DNA of 9,762 nucleotides from the NCBI GenBank assembly GCA_002470185.1, contig DKNG01000150.1, forward strand, positions 1-9,762. The letters are read 5' to 3'. How positions within the stretch are numbered: position 1 is the stretch's first letter; the number at the start of each line of letters is the position of its first letter. Below, in pieces: positions 1 to 7,716 of this stretch. The notes under the pieces are model-generated. The model saw only the letters and a list, made by a program, of their open reading frames with translations. It had not been told where the DNA came from and made no database searches. This DNA comes from Arcobacter sp. UBA7394. GTDB lineage: Bacteria > Campylobacterota > Campylobacteria > Campylobacterales > Arcobacteraceae. A program made the translations under genes and the position numbers.

Positions 1-75
1 AGAAGGAATCTCTATTTTTACATTAGAAAAAGATATTGTAACAAGAGTTATTAATATTATTAAAAATCTAATCAC
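1..75 (-). CDS. Partial secreted protein, N-terminus only (possible FlgA-like P-ring chaperone)
   Basis: Only the first 25 codons are in the window; the gene continues past the left edge. It starts with GTG at 75-73, eight bases after the flhA stop. An AGGAG Shine-Dalgarno lies five bases upstream and overlaps that stop. The peptide begins with Ile-Arg, then a hydrophobic stretch (FLIILITLVTISFS) and a likely signal peptidase I site before NVKIEIPS, so the product is probably periplasmic or outer-membrane. A TTG one codon earlier would sit too close to the AGGAG. The FlgA suggestion rests on the flagellar operon context, the Sec signal and a mature start resembling the beta-strand opening of FlgA/SAF-domain proteins. 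That is inference: another secreted flagellar protein is equally possible. The gene's existence is fairly secure; its identity is not. Confidence 0.5.
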   Translation of the reverse strand, partial: MIRFLIILITLVTISFSNVKIEIPS

Positions 76-80
76 CAAGT

Positions 81-85
81 CTCCT
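81..85 (-). promoter_or_regulatory. Ribosome binding site for the GTG-start gene at the left edge
   Basis: AGGAG on the minus strand, five bases before the GTG at 75-73. It overlaps the TAG stop of flhA (84-86), so a ribosome finishing flhA would lie on this site. This site is the main evidence that a gene starts here, and it favours GTG over the adjacent TTG. Confidence 0.6.
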
Positions 86-2201
86 AAAAGTCTAATGTAC
101 CTTCAATAGCAAAGTTTGCTTTTGAATCAAGTTCCGCATGGGATATAACTGCAACTTGAAGGCCAAATTTTTCGTATATTTCTGAAATTCTTTTTCTTAA
201 AACAGGATCAACTACCATTGCAACTTTATTGAAACCTTTAGCTTCTATTTGTTCAATTAGATCTTTTGTATGTGTTACAAGATTATTAATCTCTGCAATT
301 GATAACATAAGCTGACTAGCTCCATGTTGATCTTGTAATTTCCCAATAAATTGTTGTTCTAACTCTGGTTTAATAGTAACAATATGTAAGATACCATCAT
401 TATCTAAGAACTTCTGAGTAATCAATCTATATAACTTAGATCTTACATGCTCTAATAATACATCAGGAGCTTTTGTAAACTCTGCAATATCAGCAATTGC
501 TTCAATAATTGTAAGCATATCAACAATTGGTATCTTCTCATGTAATAAATCTTTAGATACTTTTAGTAATGAACCATAAGAAGTAACCTTCATAGCTTCT
601 TCTACTACAATTGGGAAATCTTTTTTAAGTCTATCTACAATATCAACAATATCTTGTCTTGTGATAATATCTTCAGAGTGTTTTTTAATTACTTCTGAGA
701 TATGAGTAGAGATAATTGTAGGAGCATCAACAACAGTAAAACCTTTCATTAAAGCTTCTTCTTTTAAATGTTGTGCAATCCAAGTAGCCTCTAAATTAAA
801 TACAGGTTCTTTTACTTTAAGACCTGGAAGTTTTTCATTTCCTAATCCACCCATTGCTAATAGTTTATCAATTTCAACTCGTCCTTTTACTAAAGGAATT
901 CTTTTTAAATATAATTGATATTCATTAGGTGATAAACTAGCATCATCAGAGATTCTAATTTGAGGAATAATAAATCCAAGTTCTGTTGCAATTGTTTTTC
1001 TAATAGCTTTAATTTTATCAAGTAGTTCTGAGTTTCCTTGAACTAATTGAAGTAATCTAATTCCTAATTTTAACTCAAGAACTTCAAGCTTCATAATAGT
1101 TTCAATAGTCTGCTCGTCGTTTGCAGCACTTGCTTGTTTTTTCTTCTCTTTTATAACATCAACATTATCACTAATTTTAGCTTTTTTCTTTTCGGGTTCT
1201 GTTCTAAAGAATCTAGTTAAAGCATTATCTACATCTTGTTCAATCATATTAATTGTGTATCCAATAAATATCATTAACAGTCCCATAAAAATTAAAATAC
1301 CAGCAGGGAAACCAGGAACAAATCCAAATAAAATCATCCCCATACCAACTAGAACTAATGACTTAGAATCTTTAGCAAGTTGCATAATTGACTGATTAGC
1401 AAACTTATCTTCATCCATGTTAGATCTAGTAATAATAATAGCTGTTGCTGTAGATAAAATTAAAGCAGGTAATTGAGCTACAAGCCCATCACCAATAGTT
1501 AAAATAGTATAAATTCTACCACTTTCAGATACAGTTAAATCATGTTGGAATAGACCAATTAATAATCCACCAATTAAGTTAACCAAAGTAATAATAATAC
1601 CAGCAACAGCATCACCTTTTACGAACTTAGACGATCCATCCATTGCCCCATAGAAACTAGCTTCAGAAATTAAAGACTTTCTTCGCACCTGGGCTTCTTT
1701 ATCATCAATAAATCCTGCATTTAAATCCGCATCAATTGCCATTTGTTTACCGGGCATTGAATCAAGTGTAAACCTAGCAGTAACTTCTGCTACTCTTGTT
1801 GCACCTTTTGTTACAACCATAAAGTTAATAAGAACTAGAATAATAAATACAATAACCCCAATTACCATATTTCCACCAACAACAAAATCACCAAAGGCCG
1901 AAATAATGGAACTTACAGCATCAGGTCCATTATGTCCTTCACTTAAAATTGATCTTGTAGTTGCAATATTTAAGGACAGCCTAAACAGTGCAAGAATAAG
2001 AATAATAGTTGGGAATGTTGTTAAATCAGAAGGCTTCTGGATATATAAAGAAATTAATAGAATTAATAATGATAAAGATAAAGATATTACCAAAAAGAAA
2101 TCCAGCATCCCTTTTGATAAAGGGACGATAATAATTGTTAAAATTGATACAAATAATGCAACAATAAATAAATCTTTTGTAAATATCTTTTTAAAATTCA
2201 T
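84..2201 (-). CDS. flhA: Flagellar type III export gate protein FlhA
   Basis: FlhA is the largest inner-membrane component of the flagellar export gate. It couples proton flow to export and offers a cytoplasmic docking ring for substrates and chaperones. The 705 residues match the family length. About eight hydrophobic segments fill residues 12-320. The FHIPEP-family signature lies at about 136-163, with the core MPGKQMAIDAD at 149-159, and RLSLNIATTR at 74-83 is another conserved family stretch. A Lys-rich linker (about 335-360) leads to the cytoplasmic domain, about 365-705. The ATG start is followed directly by a short basic N-terminus and the first membrane helix. No convincing Shine-Dalgarno is visible in the 16 bases separating it from flgL, so translation may depend on coupling to flgL. 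The frame is intact. Confidence 0.97.
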   Translation of the reverse strand: MNFKKIFTKDLFIVALFVSILTIIIVPLSKGMLDFFLVISLSLSLLILLISLYIQKPSDLTTFPTIILILALFRLSLNIATTRSILSEGHNGPDAVSSIISAFGDFVVGGNMVIGVIVFIILVLINFMVVTKGATRVAEVTARFTLDSMPGKQMAIDADLNAGFIDDKEAQVRRKSLISEASFYGAMDGSSKFVKGDAVAGIIITLVNLIGGLLIGLFQHDLTVSESGRIYTILTIGDGLVAQLPALILSTATAIIITRSNMDEDKFANQSIMQLAKDSKSLVLVGMGMILFGFVPGFPAGILIFMGLLMIFIGYTINMIEQDVDNALTRFFRTEPEKKKAKISDNVDVIKEKKKQASAANDEQTIETIMKLEVLELKLGIRLLQLVQGNSELLDKIKAIRKTIATELGFIIPQIRISDDASLSPNEYQLYLKRIPLVKGRVEIDKLLAMGGLGNEKLPGLKVKEPVFNLEATWIAQHLKEEALMKGFTVVDAPTIISTHISEVIKKHSEDIITRQDIVDIVDRLKKDFPIVVEEAMKVTSYGSLLKVSKDLLHEKIPIVDMLTIIEAIADIAEFTKAPDVLLEHVRSKLYRLITQKFLDNDGILHIVTIKPELEQQFIGKLQDQHGASQLMLSIAEINNLVTHTKDLIEQIEAKGFNKVAMVVDPVLRKRISEIYEKFGLQVAVISHAELDSKANFAIEGTLDF

Positions 2202-2217
2202 CTAGGTAAATAATTAA

Positions 2218-3357
2218 CTATTTAAGAAAATTAACTAATGATAATTGATTAGTTTTATTAATTGTTGAATATAATGCTGTATATGTTAATTCTAAAGCTT
2301 TTGATTCCACAGCTAATTTTGATAAATCTGCTGCACCAATTTCTATAGATAATACATTGTACTGAGTAAGTTTTGCTGAAACTTTCTCTTGTGATAATTC
2401 AAATACTTTATTTCTTCCACCAAGTTCTGCATGGGCAACATTAATTGCATCATAAGAATCATTGATTTCATTAATACCAGTATTTAAAGCTGCATCAGCA
2501 ACTGCATCACTTACAGGATTTCCTGCTGTGTCTACTTTATTTAAAGCATTAATTACACTATTTAAAGCATCAAAAATATTAGTTTTAGCTTCAAATTTTG
2601 TTCCATCTGCTGTTCCTACATTTGCTGTATATGTAGGAGGTGTTCCGGCATCATTAGTTACAGGTAGTGTTGTTGTCGTAACATTACCATCTAAATCATA
2701 TTTAACGATATTAGTTTTTGTTGCATCAAGTTTCCATTCAGAACCATCTTGATCAATAATTCTATCACTCTCTTTGAAACTTAAATTTGGGTCACCTTTT
2801 GTAGCTACGTCTGATGAATACATCATCATGTCAAAACCATTTACACCTTTATCTCGATAAGAACCCTCTTCCACTGCAATTTTTCTTAATTGGTTATCAC
2901 CATTATAAGTAACATTGCCATTTGCATCTTCAATAAATGGTTTAACAGAAGAATCAGAACCTGCAAAAAGATATTCACCATCAACTCTACTATTAGCTAA
3001 GTCAATAATATTTTGTTTAACTCCAGAAATACTAACAGCAATAGATTTTTTACCTTCTGGTGTTGTTGTAGAAGTATTTGCTTTTAAAAGTTCACTTTTA
3101 ACTTGTTCCATTAATCTTTTAACTTCTGTTAAAGCAGAATCAGAAACATTGTTATGAACATTTGTTCTAGTTATTTGAGTTTTAATACCTTCAAAAGTTT
3201 TTATTTTGTCATCAACAAAAATCTCTCTTGAGTAAAGAACTGAATCATCACTACCGTTTTCTAGTTTTTTACCCGTACTAGTTTGGTAAGATATTCTTTT
3301 TTGCTCAGCATTTAAATTATCTAAATGATATAAAGTCTGTTGTGTTTGATTAATCAT
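2218..3357 (-). CDS. flgL: Flagellar hook-filament junction protein FlgL (HAP3)
   Basis: FlgL is exported through the flagellar channel and polymerises between hook (via FlgK) and filament. The 379-residue protein has the flagellin-type architecture. Its N-terminal heptad-rich helix (about 1-60) includes the flagellin-like RISYQTSTGKKLENGSDD stretch at 21-38. YLFAGSD followed by KPF (129-141) matches the usual FlgL-type FxGs...PF motif. A Thr/Asp/Gly-rich variable middle (about 145-260) is followed by a C-terminal helix (about 300-379) with IGAADLSKLAVESKALELTY, the D0/D1 polymerisation helix. There is no signal peptide and no cysteine, as expected for a flagellar type III substrate. The ATG overlaps the fliI stop by four bases (ATGA) and has a GAAAGG site seven bases upstream. 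Flagellin is an unlikely alternative because of the FlgL-type motif and single-copy operon context. Confidence 0.9.
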   Translation of the reverse strand: MINQTQQTLYHLDNLNAEQKRISYQTSTGKKLENGSDDSVLYSREIFVDDKIKTFEGIKTQITRTNVHNNVSDSALTEVKRLMEQVKSELLKANTSTTTPEGKKSIAVSISGVKQNIIDLANSRVDGEYLFAGSDSSVKPFIEDANGNVTYNGDNQLRKIAVEEGSYRDKGVNGFDMMMYSSDVATKGDPNLSFKESDRIIDQDGSEWKLDATKTNIVKYDLDGNVTTTTLPVTNDAGTPPTYTANVGTADGTKFEAKTNIFDALNSVINALNKVDTAGNPVSDAVADAALNTGINEINDSYDAINVAHAELGGRNKVFELSQEKVSAKLTQYNVLSIEIGAADLSKLAVESKALELTYTALYSTINKTNQLSLVNFLK

Positions 3358-4658
3358 TCTAAAACCTTTCTAAACATTGCTACAATTTCATTAAAATTGT
3401 ATCGTTCTTGTGTACTTTGAGTTAAAAATTCTCTAATTTTCTCTTTTTTAGCCATTGCAGCATCAAGTTCAGCATCCATGCCAGGTTTATATGCCCCAAC
3501 TCTAACTAAAACTTCGTTTTCCTTTATTAAAGATAATACTCTTTTTAACTTTAAAAAGTAATTATAATGCTCATTGTCAACAACTTTATCCATTACCCTA
3601 GAAGCTGATTTTAGAAGATTAATTGGAGGATAAAAACCTTGTTCGGTTAATTCTCTTGTTAAAACAATATGACCATCTAAAATAGATCTACTTTGATCAG
3701 CTACGGGATCATTCATATCATCTCCATCAACTAATACCGTAAAAAATGCTGTCAATGAACCTTTATCATTATTTCCAGCTCTCTCCATTAACTGAGGTAA
3801 TAATGCAAATACTGAAGGTGGATAACCACGACTTACAGGAGGTTCTCCAGTACTTAATCCAATCTCTCTTTGAGCCATTGCAAATCTAGTAACAGAGTCC
3901 ATCATAAGTAAAACATCATGGCCTTTATCTCTAAAAAATTCTGCAATTGCCATTGCTGTAAATGCACCATATTTTCTCATTAAAGCAGATTCATCTGAAG
4001 TTGCTGCAACAATTACTGTATTTTCTAAATTATTATCTAAATTGTAATGAATAAATTCAGGAATTTCACGTCCTCTTTCCCCAATTAAAGCTACAACTTT
4101 AATTTGCGCTTCACATCCTTTTACAATCATTCCCATAAGTGTTGATTTACCAACTCCAGAACCTGCAAAAATACCTACTTTTTGACCTTTTCCTGATGTT
4201 AGCATTGAATCAATTGATTTTACACCAGTAGAGAATCTTTCATCAATTATTCCTCTCTCAAGTGGAGGCATTGAAAGTTTATTAATTGCAGAGTTTTCTC
4301 TAAGTTCTTGCGGTTTTCCTTTATCATCAATAGGCTCACCCAAAGCATTTACTACTCGTCCTAATAAACCGTAACCACACTTAACAGATAAACCTTCTTT
4401 TTGAAGATATACCTTATCATGAATTCTAAAACCTTCAATAAATGAAAAAGGTACAATTGTAAAAGCCTCACTATCAACTGAAGCAACCATACCTAAAACA
4501 GTATACAGGTGCTGAACAGATTCAATTTTTACAATATCACCTACAGCAACTTCTAACCCAACAGCAGAAACTGTAGTTGTTGAAATGTGCCTAATTCGCC
4601 CAAATGCAATGCTTAAATTTGTTGAATCAATACTATCTATAAAACTATCTAAATCCAT
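3354..4658 (-). CDS. fliI: Flagellum-specific ATPase FliI
   Basis: FliI is the cytoplasmic hexameric ATPase at the base of the flagellar export apparatus, related to the F1 ATPase beta subunit. It uses ATP hydrolysis to help unfold and deliver substrates. The 434 residues are normal length. An N-terminal beta-barrel spans about 1-95. The catalytic domain carries the Walker A P-loop AGSGVGKST (165-173), the IGERGRE segment with the expected catalytic Glu194, Walker B LLMMDS (250-255), and SRGYPPSVFALLPQLMERAG (276-295), typical of type III secretion ATPases. The C-terminal helical domain runs from about 365. All key residues are present. ATG overlaps the stop of the upstream TPR gene as TAATG, and the 3' end overlaps flgL by four bases. 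A virulence T3SS ATPase is excluded by context. Confidence 0.97.
   Translation of the reverse strand: MDLDSFIDSIDSTNLSIAFGRIRHISTTTVSAVGLEVAVGDIVKIESVQHLYTVLGMVASVDSEAFTIVPFSFIEGFRIHDKVYLQKEGLSVKCGYGLLGRVVNALGEPIDDKGKPQELRENSAINKLSMPPLERGIIDERFSTGVKSIDSMLTSGKGQKVGIFAGSGVGKSTLMGMIVKGCEAQIKVVALIGERGREIPEFIHYNLDNNLENTVIVAATSDESALMRKYGAFTAMAIAEFFRDKGHDVLLMMDSVTRFAMAQREIGLSTGEPPVSRGYPPSVFALLPQLMERAGNNDKGSLTAFFTVLVDGDDMNDPVADQSRSILDGHIVLTRELTEQGFYPPINLLKSASRVMDKVVDNEHYNYFLKLKRVLSLIKENEVLVRVGAYKPGMDAELDAAMAKKEKIREFLTQSTQERYNFNEIVAMFRKVLE
3365..3370 (-). promoter_or_regulatory. Ribosome binding site for flgL inside the end of fliI
   Basis: GAAAGG on the minus strand, seven bases before the flgL ATG. 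It lies within the last codons of fliI, so flgL has its own good initiation site as well as the ATGA overlap. Confidence 0.6.
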
Positions 4659-6652
4659 TACATCTCATCACACATTTTTTTATATAAACTATCACTTGTT
4701 CCTTTTACTTCTTTACATTTTAAAATGTATTCTTCTTTTTTTAGATTATTACCTAAGTTTTCATATGATTTCAAAATATCATAATAGATTTTTACTTCAT
4801 CATTAGCTCTTACTTTTCTACTATTTTTTAAGGACTCTAATAAATAGTCTAATGATTTTTGAATATTGTTATTGTCTTTTTCTAATCTTGATAATTCTGT
4901 TTCAACAAATGGTGAATAAACAAAAGCTTTAATATCTTTTTGTTTTTCATATAATTTAATTAAAATATCATTTGCTTTTTCATTCTCTTCTTTTTTTAAT
5001 AGATATAGATAATAATCATAATAGAAATCAACAATAACAGGATTATTTTCATTTTCTTTGATAAAGTCCAAATTACGTTTTGTATATGAGAAAAACTTAT
5101 CTAAAGAAAGACTTTCATCTTTAGATTTTAATATTTGGTATCTATATAAAAACTCTTTTGCCAAAACATCTTTATTATCAACCATCTCAACTTTTGATGA
5201 AAAATCTAAAGCTTCATTTGTAAGACCTAAAACAAAAGCCATTCGCTCTAAATATAAATAAATATTTGCATCTCTACTTTTATTGAACGTCTCTTTTACT
5301 TGATTGTAAGCTCTTTCATAAGGGGCTTCAGTAAGACACTCAAAAAACTTATATTTTATTGTTTCATCTTCTATTAATTTAGTTAAAGTTTCAGCTCTTG
5401 AGCTTTGTAAAGCTGTATTTAATTCAAAACATTTACCTTGATTTAATAGCTCTCGAATTCTATCAATATTAACTTCATCAAATAGAGCATTCATTGAATC
5501 ATAACCAAATCGCTTTGCAATTTTATTTGAAATCTTTTTATATATTTTTTTAGATCTTAATATTTTTTCAAATTTCTTGTCTTCTTTATCAATTAATAAC
5601 TCTTGTAATAAAGATTTTTGTTCCATAGATTCAGAATAATCATATTTATTTGCAATTACAGAAGGTTTAATTCTATTTTGTCTCATTAAAATTTCATCAA
5701 GATACATTTTTGATTTTTTAAAATAAGCACCTTGAGAATAGTCTGTAATAATATCTTTATATAACTCTTTTGCTTTTTCTAAATAAAAATTAGTTCTATC
5801 ATACATAAGCATATAGGTATTTGCTAATTTAAATTTGAAGTCTTCAATTGATTCTTCTTTACTAGTTCTATTTAATAACTCTTTTAAAATATCAGCTGCA
5901 TGTTCTGGCATTCCAGCTTTAATTAATTTATTAATTTTTTTATTTGCTAAATAAGAATCATTAGCATAATAATCAATATTGTTTTTTAAAACTTTTCCAA
6001 TTAATTCATTTGCCTTATCAAAATCTCCACTTGCAATATATAAGTCAAAAAGTTCATCTGCAACTATAGTTGCAATCATTTTATCGTTAGTTTTTGTTAA
6101 AATATCATATAAAACTCGAATAGCTTTTTTGTTATTTTTCTGATATTTGTATACTTTTGCTAAATAAATTTTTCCGTAAGTTTTTGTAAGTTCATCATTA
6201 AAGTTTTTGATAATAATTTCAGCAAAATATTTGGCATCTTTTGCTTTATTTGAATTTAGTTTTAAATCAACTAATAACATATATGCCTTAGATAAATCAT
6301 ATTCATTTATCCTAGAAGCGTTTATTGCTTCTTCTAAAACTTTTGCAGCATCAACTATATATCTTTTTGATACTTTTTTTAATGATAGTTCAGCATATAA
6401 AATTGTAATATCTGACTCTAAAACTTTTAATTTATTCTTCTCTTTAAAATCTTTTATTTGAGCATAAGCTTCATCAATTTTACCATCTTTAGCAAGTAGC
6501 CTAGCATTTTGAATTAAATCAAAACCATCAGCAATAGTCTGTTTTCTTTGTTGAGAAATTTGTGTTCCTGAAGAGTTTATAAAACTATAATAAAAGTCTT
6601 TTTTAGCATAAATAGTACTAAGGAATAAAAAAAATATAATTAAAAGTTTCAA
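4658..6652 (-). CDS. Secreted TPR-like helical repeat protein in flagellar operon (candidate PflA-type motor protein)
   Basis: A 664-residue protein with a signal peptide (MKLLIIFFLFLSTIYA, likely cut before KKDF). No lipobox cysteine and no later membrane helix are seen, so it is probably periplasmic. The rest is almost all amphipathic helix pairs of TPR/Sel1-like spacing, e.g. about 121-151, 160-188, 198-225, 545-573 and 618-650. Four cysteines (409, 439, 646, 661) all lie in the C-terminal 40%. It sits between flhB and fliI, three bases from the first and overlapping the second. In Campylobacter and Helicobacter, PflA is a periplasmic TPR protein of about 800 residues needed for flagellar rotation and stator scaffolding. 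This protein fits that description but is about 120 residues shorter and lacks an obvious N-terminal beta-rich domain. PflA is therefore an inference from architecture and context, not a recognised sequence match. The start is TTG, supported by a well-spaced AAGG and the signal peptide directly after; the next Met is residue 125. Confidence 0.85.
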   Translation of the reverse strand: MKLLIIFFLFLSTIYAKKDFYYSFINSSGTQISQQRKQTIADGFDLIQNARLLAKDGKIDEAYAQIKDFKEKNKLKVLESDITILYAELSLKKVSKRYIVDAAKVLEEAINASRINEYDLSKAYMLLVDLKLNSNKAKDAKYFAEIIIKNFNDELTKTYGKIYLAKVYKYQKNNKKAIRVLYDILTKTNDKMIATIVADELFDLYIASGDFDKANELIGKVLKNNIDYYANDSYLANKKINKLIKAGMPEHAADILKELLNRTSKEESIEDFKFKLANTYMLMYDRTNFYLEKAKELYKDIITDYSQGAYFKKSKMYLDEILMRQNRIKPSVIANKYDYSESMEQKSLLQELLIDKEDKKFEKILRSKKIYKKISNKIAKRFGYDSMNALFDEVNIDRIRELLNQGKCFELNTALQSSRAETLTKLIEDETIKYKFFECLTEAPYERAYNQVKETFNKSRDANIYLYLERMAFVLGLTNEALDFSSKVEMVDNKDVLAKEFLYRYQILKSKDESLSLDKFFSYTKRNLDFIKENENNPVIVDFYYDYYLYLLKKEENEKANDILIKLYEKQKDIKAFVYSPFVETELSRLEKDNNNIQKSLDYLLESLKNSRKVRANDEVKIYYDILKSYENLGNNLKKEEYILKCKEVKGTSDSLYKKMCDEM

Positions 6653-6655
6653 TCT

Positions 6656-7705
6656 TTACCTTTTCTTTTTTAACTCATAAACATAAGAGAAAATCTCTGC
6701 TAAAGCTTTATAAAATTCACTAGGAATTTGCTGTTCTATCTCTATTTGATCATGTAAAGCCCTAGCTAATGCCGGGTTTTCAATAATTGGAATATCATTT
6801 TCTTTTGCAATATCTTTAATTTTTATTGCAATAAAATCAATACCTTTTGCTACAATTTTTGGCGCTGAATCTACTGTATTATCATACTTCATAGCTACTG
6901 CATAATGTGTAGGATTAGTAATAACAACATCAGCATCAGGTACAGATGTCATCATTCTTTTTTGTGCCATTTCCATTTGAATTCTACGAATTCTACCTTT
7001 TACTAAAGGATCCCCATCCATATTTTTATATTCATCTTTTATATCTTGTTTACTCATACGTAAAGATTTCATATAATAATGTTTTGTAAAATAAAAATCT
7101 ATTATAGCAAAAATAATTATAATTAATAGTATTGCCCCAAGAAAGTACCCTGTAAGCTCAATCATCGTATTAATAGTACCCATAGTTTCTTGATCCATCA
7201 TAGCAAGAATCATGTCACCTGTGAAAAGAAATAAAAGAACCATTACTATAATAATTATTGTTAATTTAGCTGTTAATTTAAAAGCCTCTATTAATTTTTT
7301 TAAACCAAAAACATTCTTCATACCTTTTATAGGATCAAGTTTTTGTAAGTCAATTTTTAAAGGAGTAACAATCATTCCAAATTGAATCCAATTAAATATT
7401 AAAGTTAATAAAATAACTAAAGCAAATAAAGGTAGTAAGGAACTTAACATTGTCATTACAACAGTATAAGTTAAAGAATAGAATACTGTATTATCTAATT
7501 CTTGTCCTATAAAACTATAGGAAAACATCATTAACTTTTTGATTTCACCCATTGTATGTGAAGAGAAGAATAATATATATAAAGACCCAAAAAATAGAAT
7601 AGCCGCACCAGTAACCTCCATTGATTTAGAGACATTACCTTCCTTCTTGGCATCTTCTATTTTCTTGTCGGTAGGTTCTTCGGTCTTTTCATCATCATCA
7701 GCCAA
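6656..7705 (-). CDS. flhB: Flagellar export gate and specificity-switch protein FlhB
   Basis: FlhB is an inner-membrane export-gate protein whose cytoplasmic domain cleaves itself at Asn-Pro-Thr-His and, with FliK, switches export from hook to filament substrates. The 349 residues match the family. A charged cytoplasmic N-terminus contains EKTEEPTDKKIEDAKKEGNV (6-25), near-invariant in the family. Four membrane segments lie at about 32-52, 80-105, 145-165 and 185-208. A linker and the C-terminal domain follow, with intact NPTH at 264-267 followed by YAVAMKYD. The start is TTG: it puts MADDDEKTEEPT where the family begins, and AGGA lies seven bases upstream. The next Met is residue 29, beyond the conserved N-terminus. 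fliR ends nine bases upstream. Its operon partner FliK is encoded just upstream of fliR. Confidence 0.97.
   Translation of the reverse strand: MADDDEKTEEPTDKKIEDAKKEGNVSKSMEVTGAAILFFGSLYILFFSSHTMGEIKKLMMFSYSFIGQELDNTVFYSLTYTVVMTMLSSLLPLFALVILLTLIFNWIQFGMIVTPLKIDLQKLDPIKGMKNVFGLKKLIEAFKLTAKLTIIIIVMVLLFLFTGDMILAMMDQETMGTINTMIELTGYFLGAILLIIIIFAIIDFYFTKHYYMKSLRMSKQDIKDEYKNMDGDPLVKGRIRRIQMEMAQKRMMTSVPDADVVITNPTHYAVAMKYDNTVDSAPKIVAKGIDFIAIKIKDIAKENDIPIIENPALARALHDQIEIEQQIPSEFYKALAEIFSYVYELKKKR
6659..6662 (-). promoter_or_regulatory. Ribosome binding site deciding a TTG start (TPR protein)
   Basis: AAGG on the minus strand (within AAAAAGG), six bases upstream of the TTG at 6652-6650 and at the very end of flhB. 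Together with the signal peptide that follows immediately, it fixes the unusual TTG start. Confidence 0.6.
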
Positions 7706-7712
7706 ACTAATA

Positions 7713-7716
7713 TCCT
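7713..7716 (-). promoter_or_regulatory. Ribosome binding site deciding the TTG start of flhB
   Basis: AGGA on the minus strand, seven bases before the TTG at 7705-7703 and overlapping the fliR TAG stop (7717-7715). This supports TTG as the flhB start and coupling to fliR translation. Confidence 0.55.

Noticed and set aside
1906..2205. Open frame of 99 codons on the plus strand opposite flhA
   Set aside because: It lies antisense to the conserved membrane region of flhA, has no recognisable product and is explained by the low stop frequency opposite hydrophobic AT-rich coding sequence.
2462..3157. Two plus-strand open frames opposite flgL (80 and 96 codons)
   Set aside because: Shadows of the flgL reading frame; no ribosome site or recognisable protein features.
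3354..4658. Possible virulence type III secretion or F1-type ATPase instead of FliI
   Set aside because: All neighbours are flagellar (FlgL, FlhA, FlhB, FliR, FliK) and there are no virulence secretion genes or F1 subunits around it.
4585..6461. Plus-strand open frames opposite fliI and the TPR gene
   Set aside because: Short, low-complexity, antisense to well-supported genes and without start signals.
6627..6634. Run of eight T on the coding strand inside the TPR signal peptide, as a phase-variation tract
   Set aside because: Eight is short for a contingency tract, A/T runs are common throughout this sequence, and the frame is intact.
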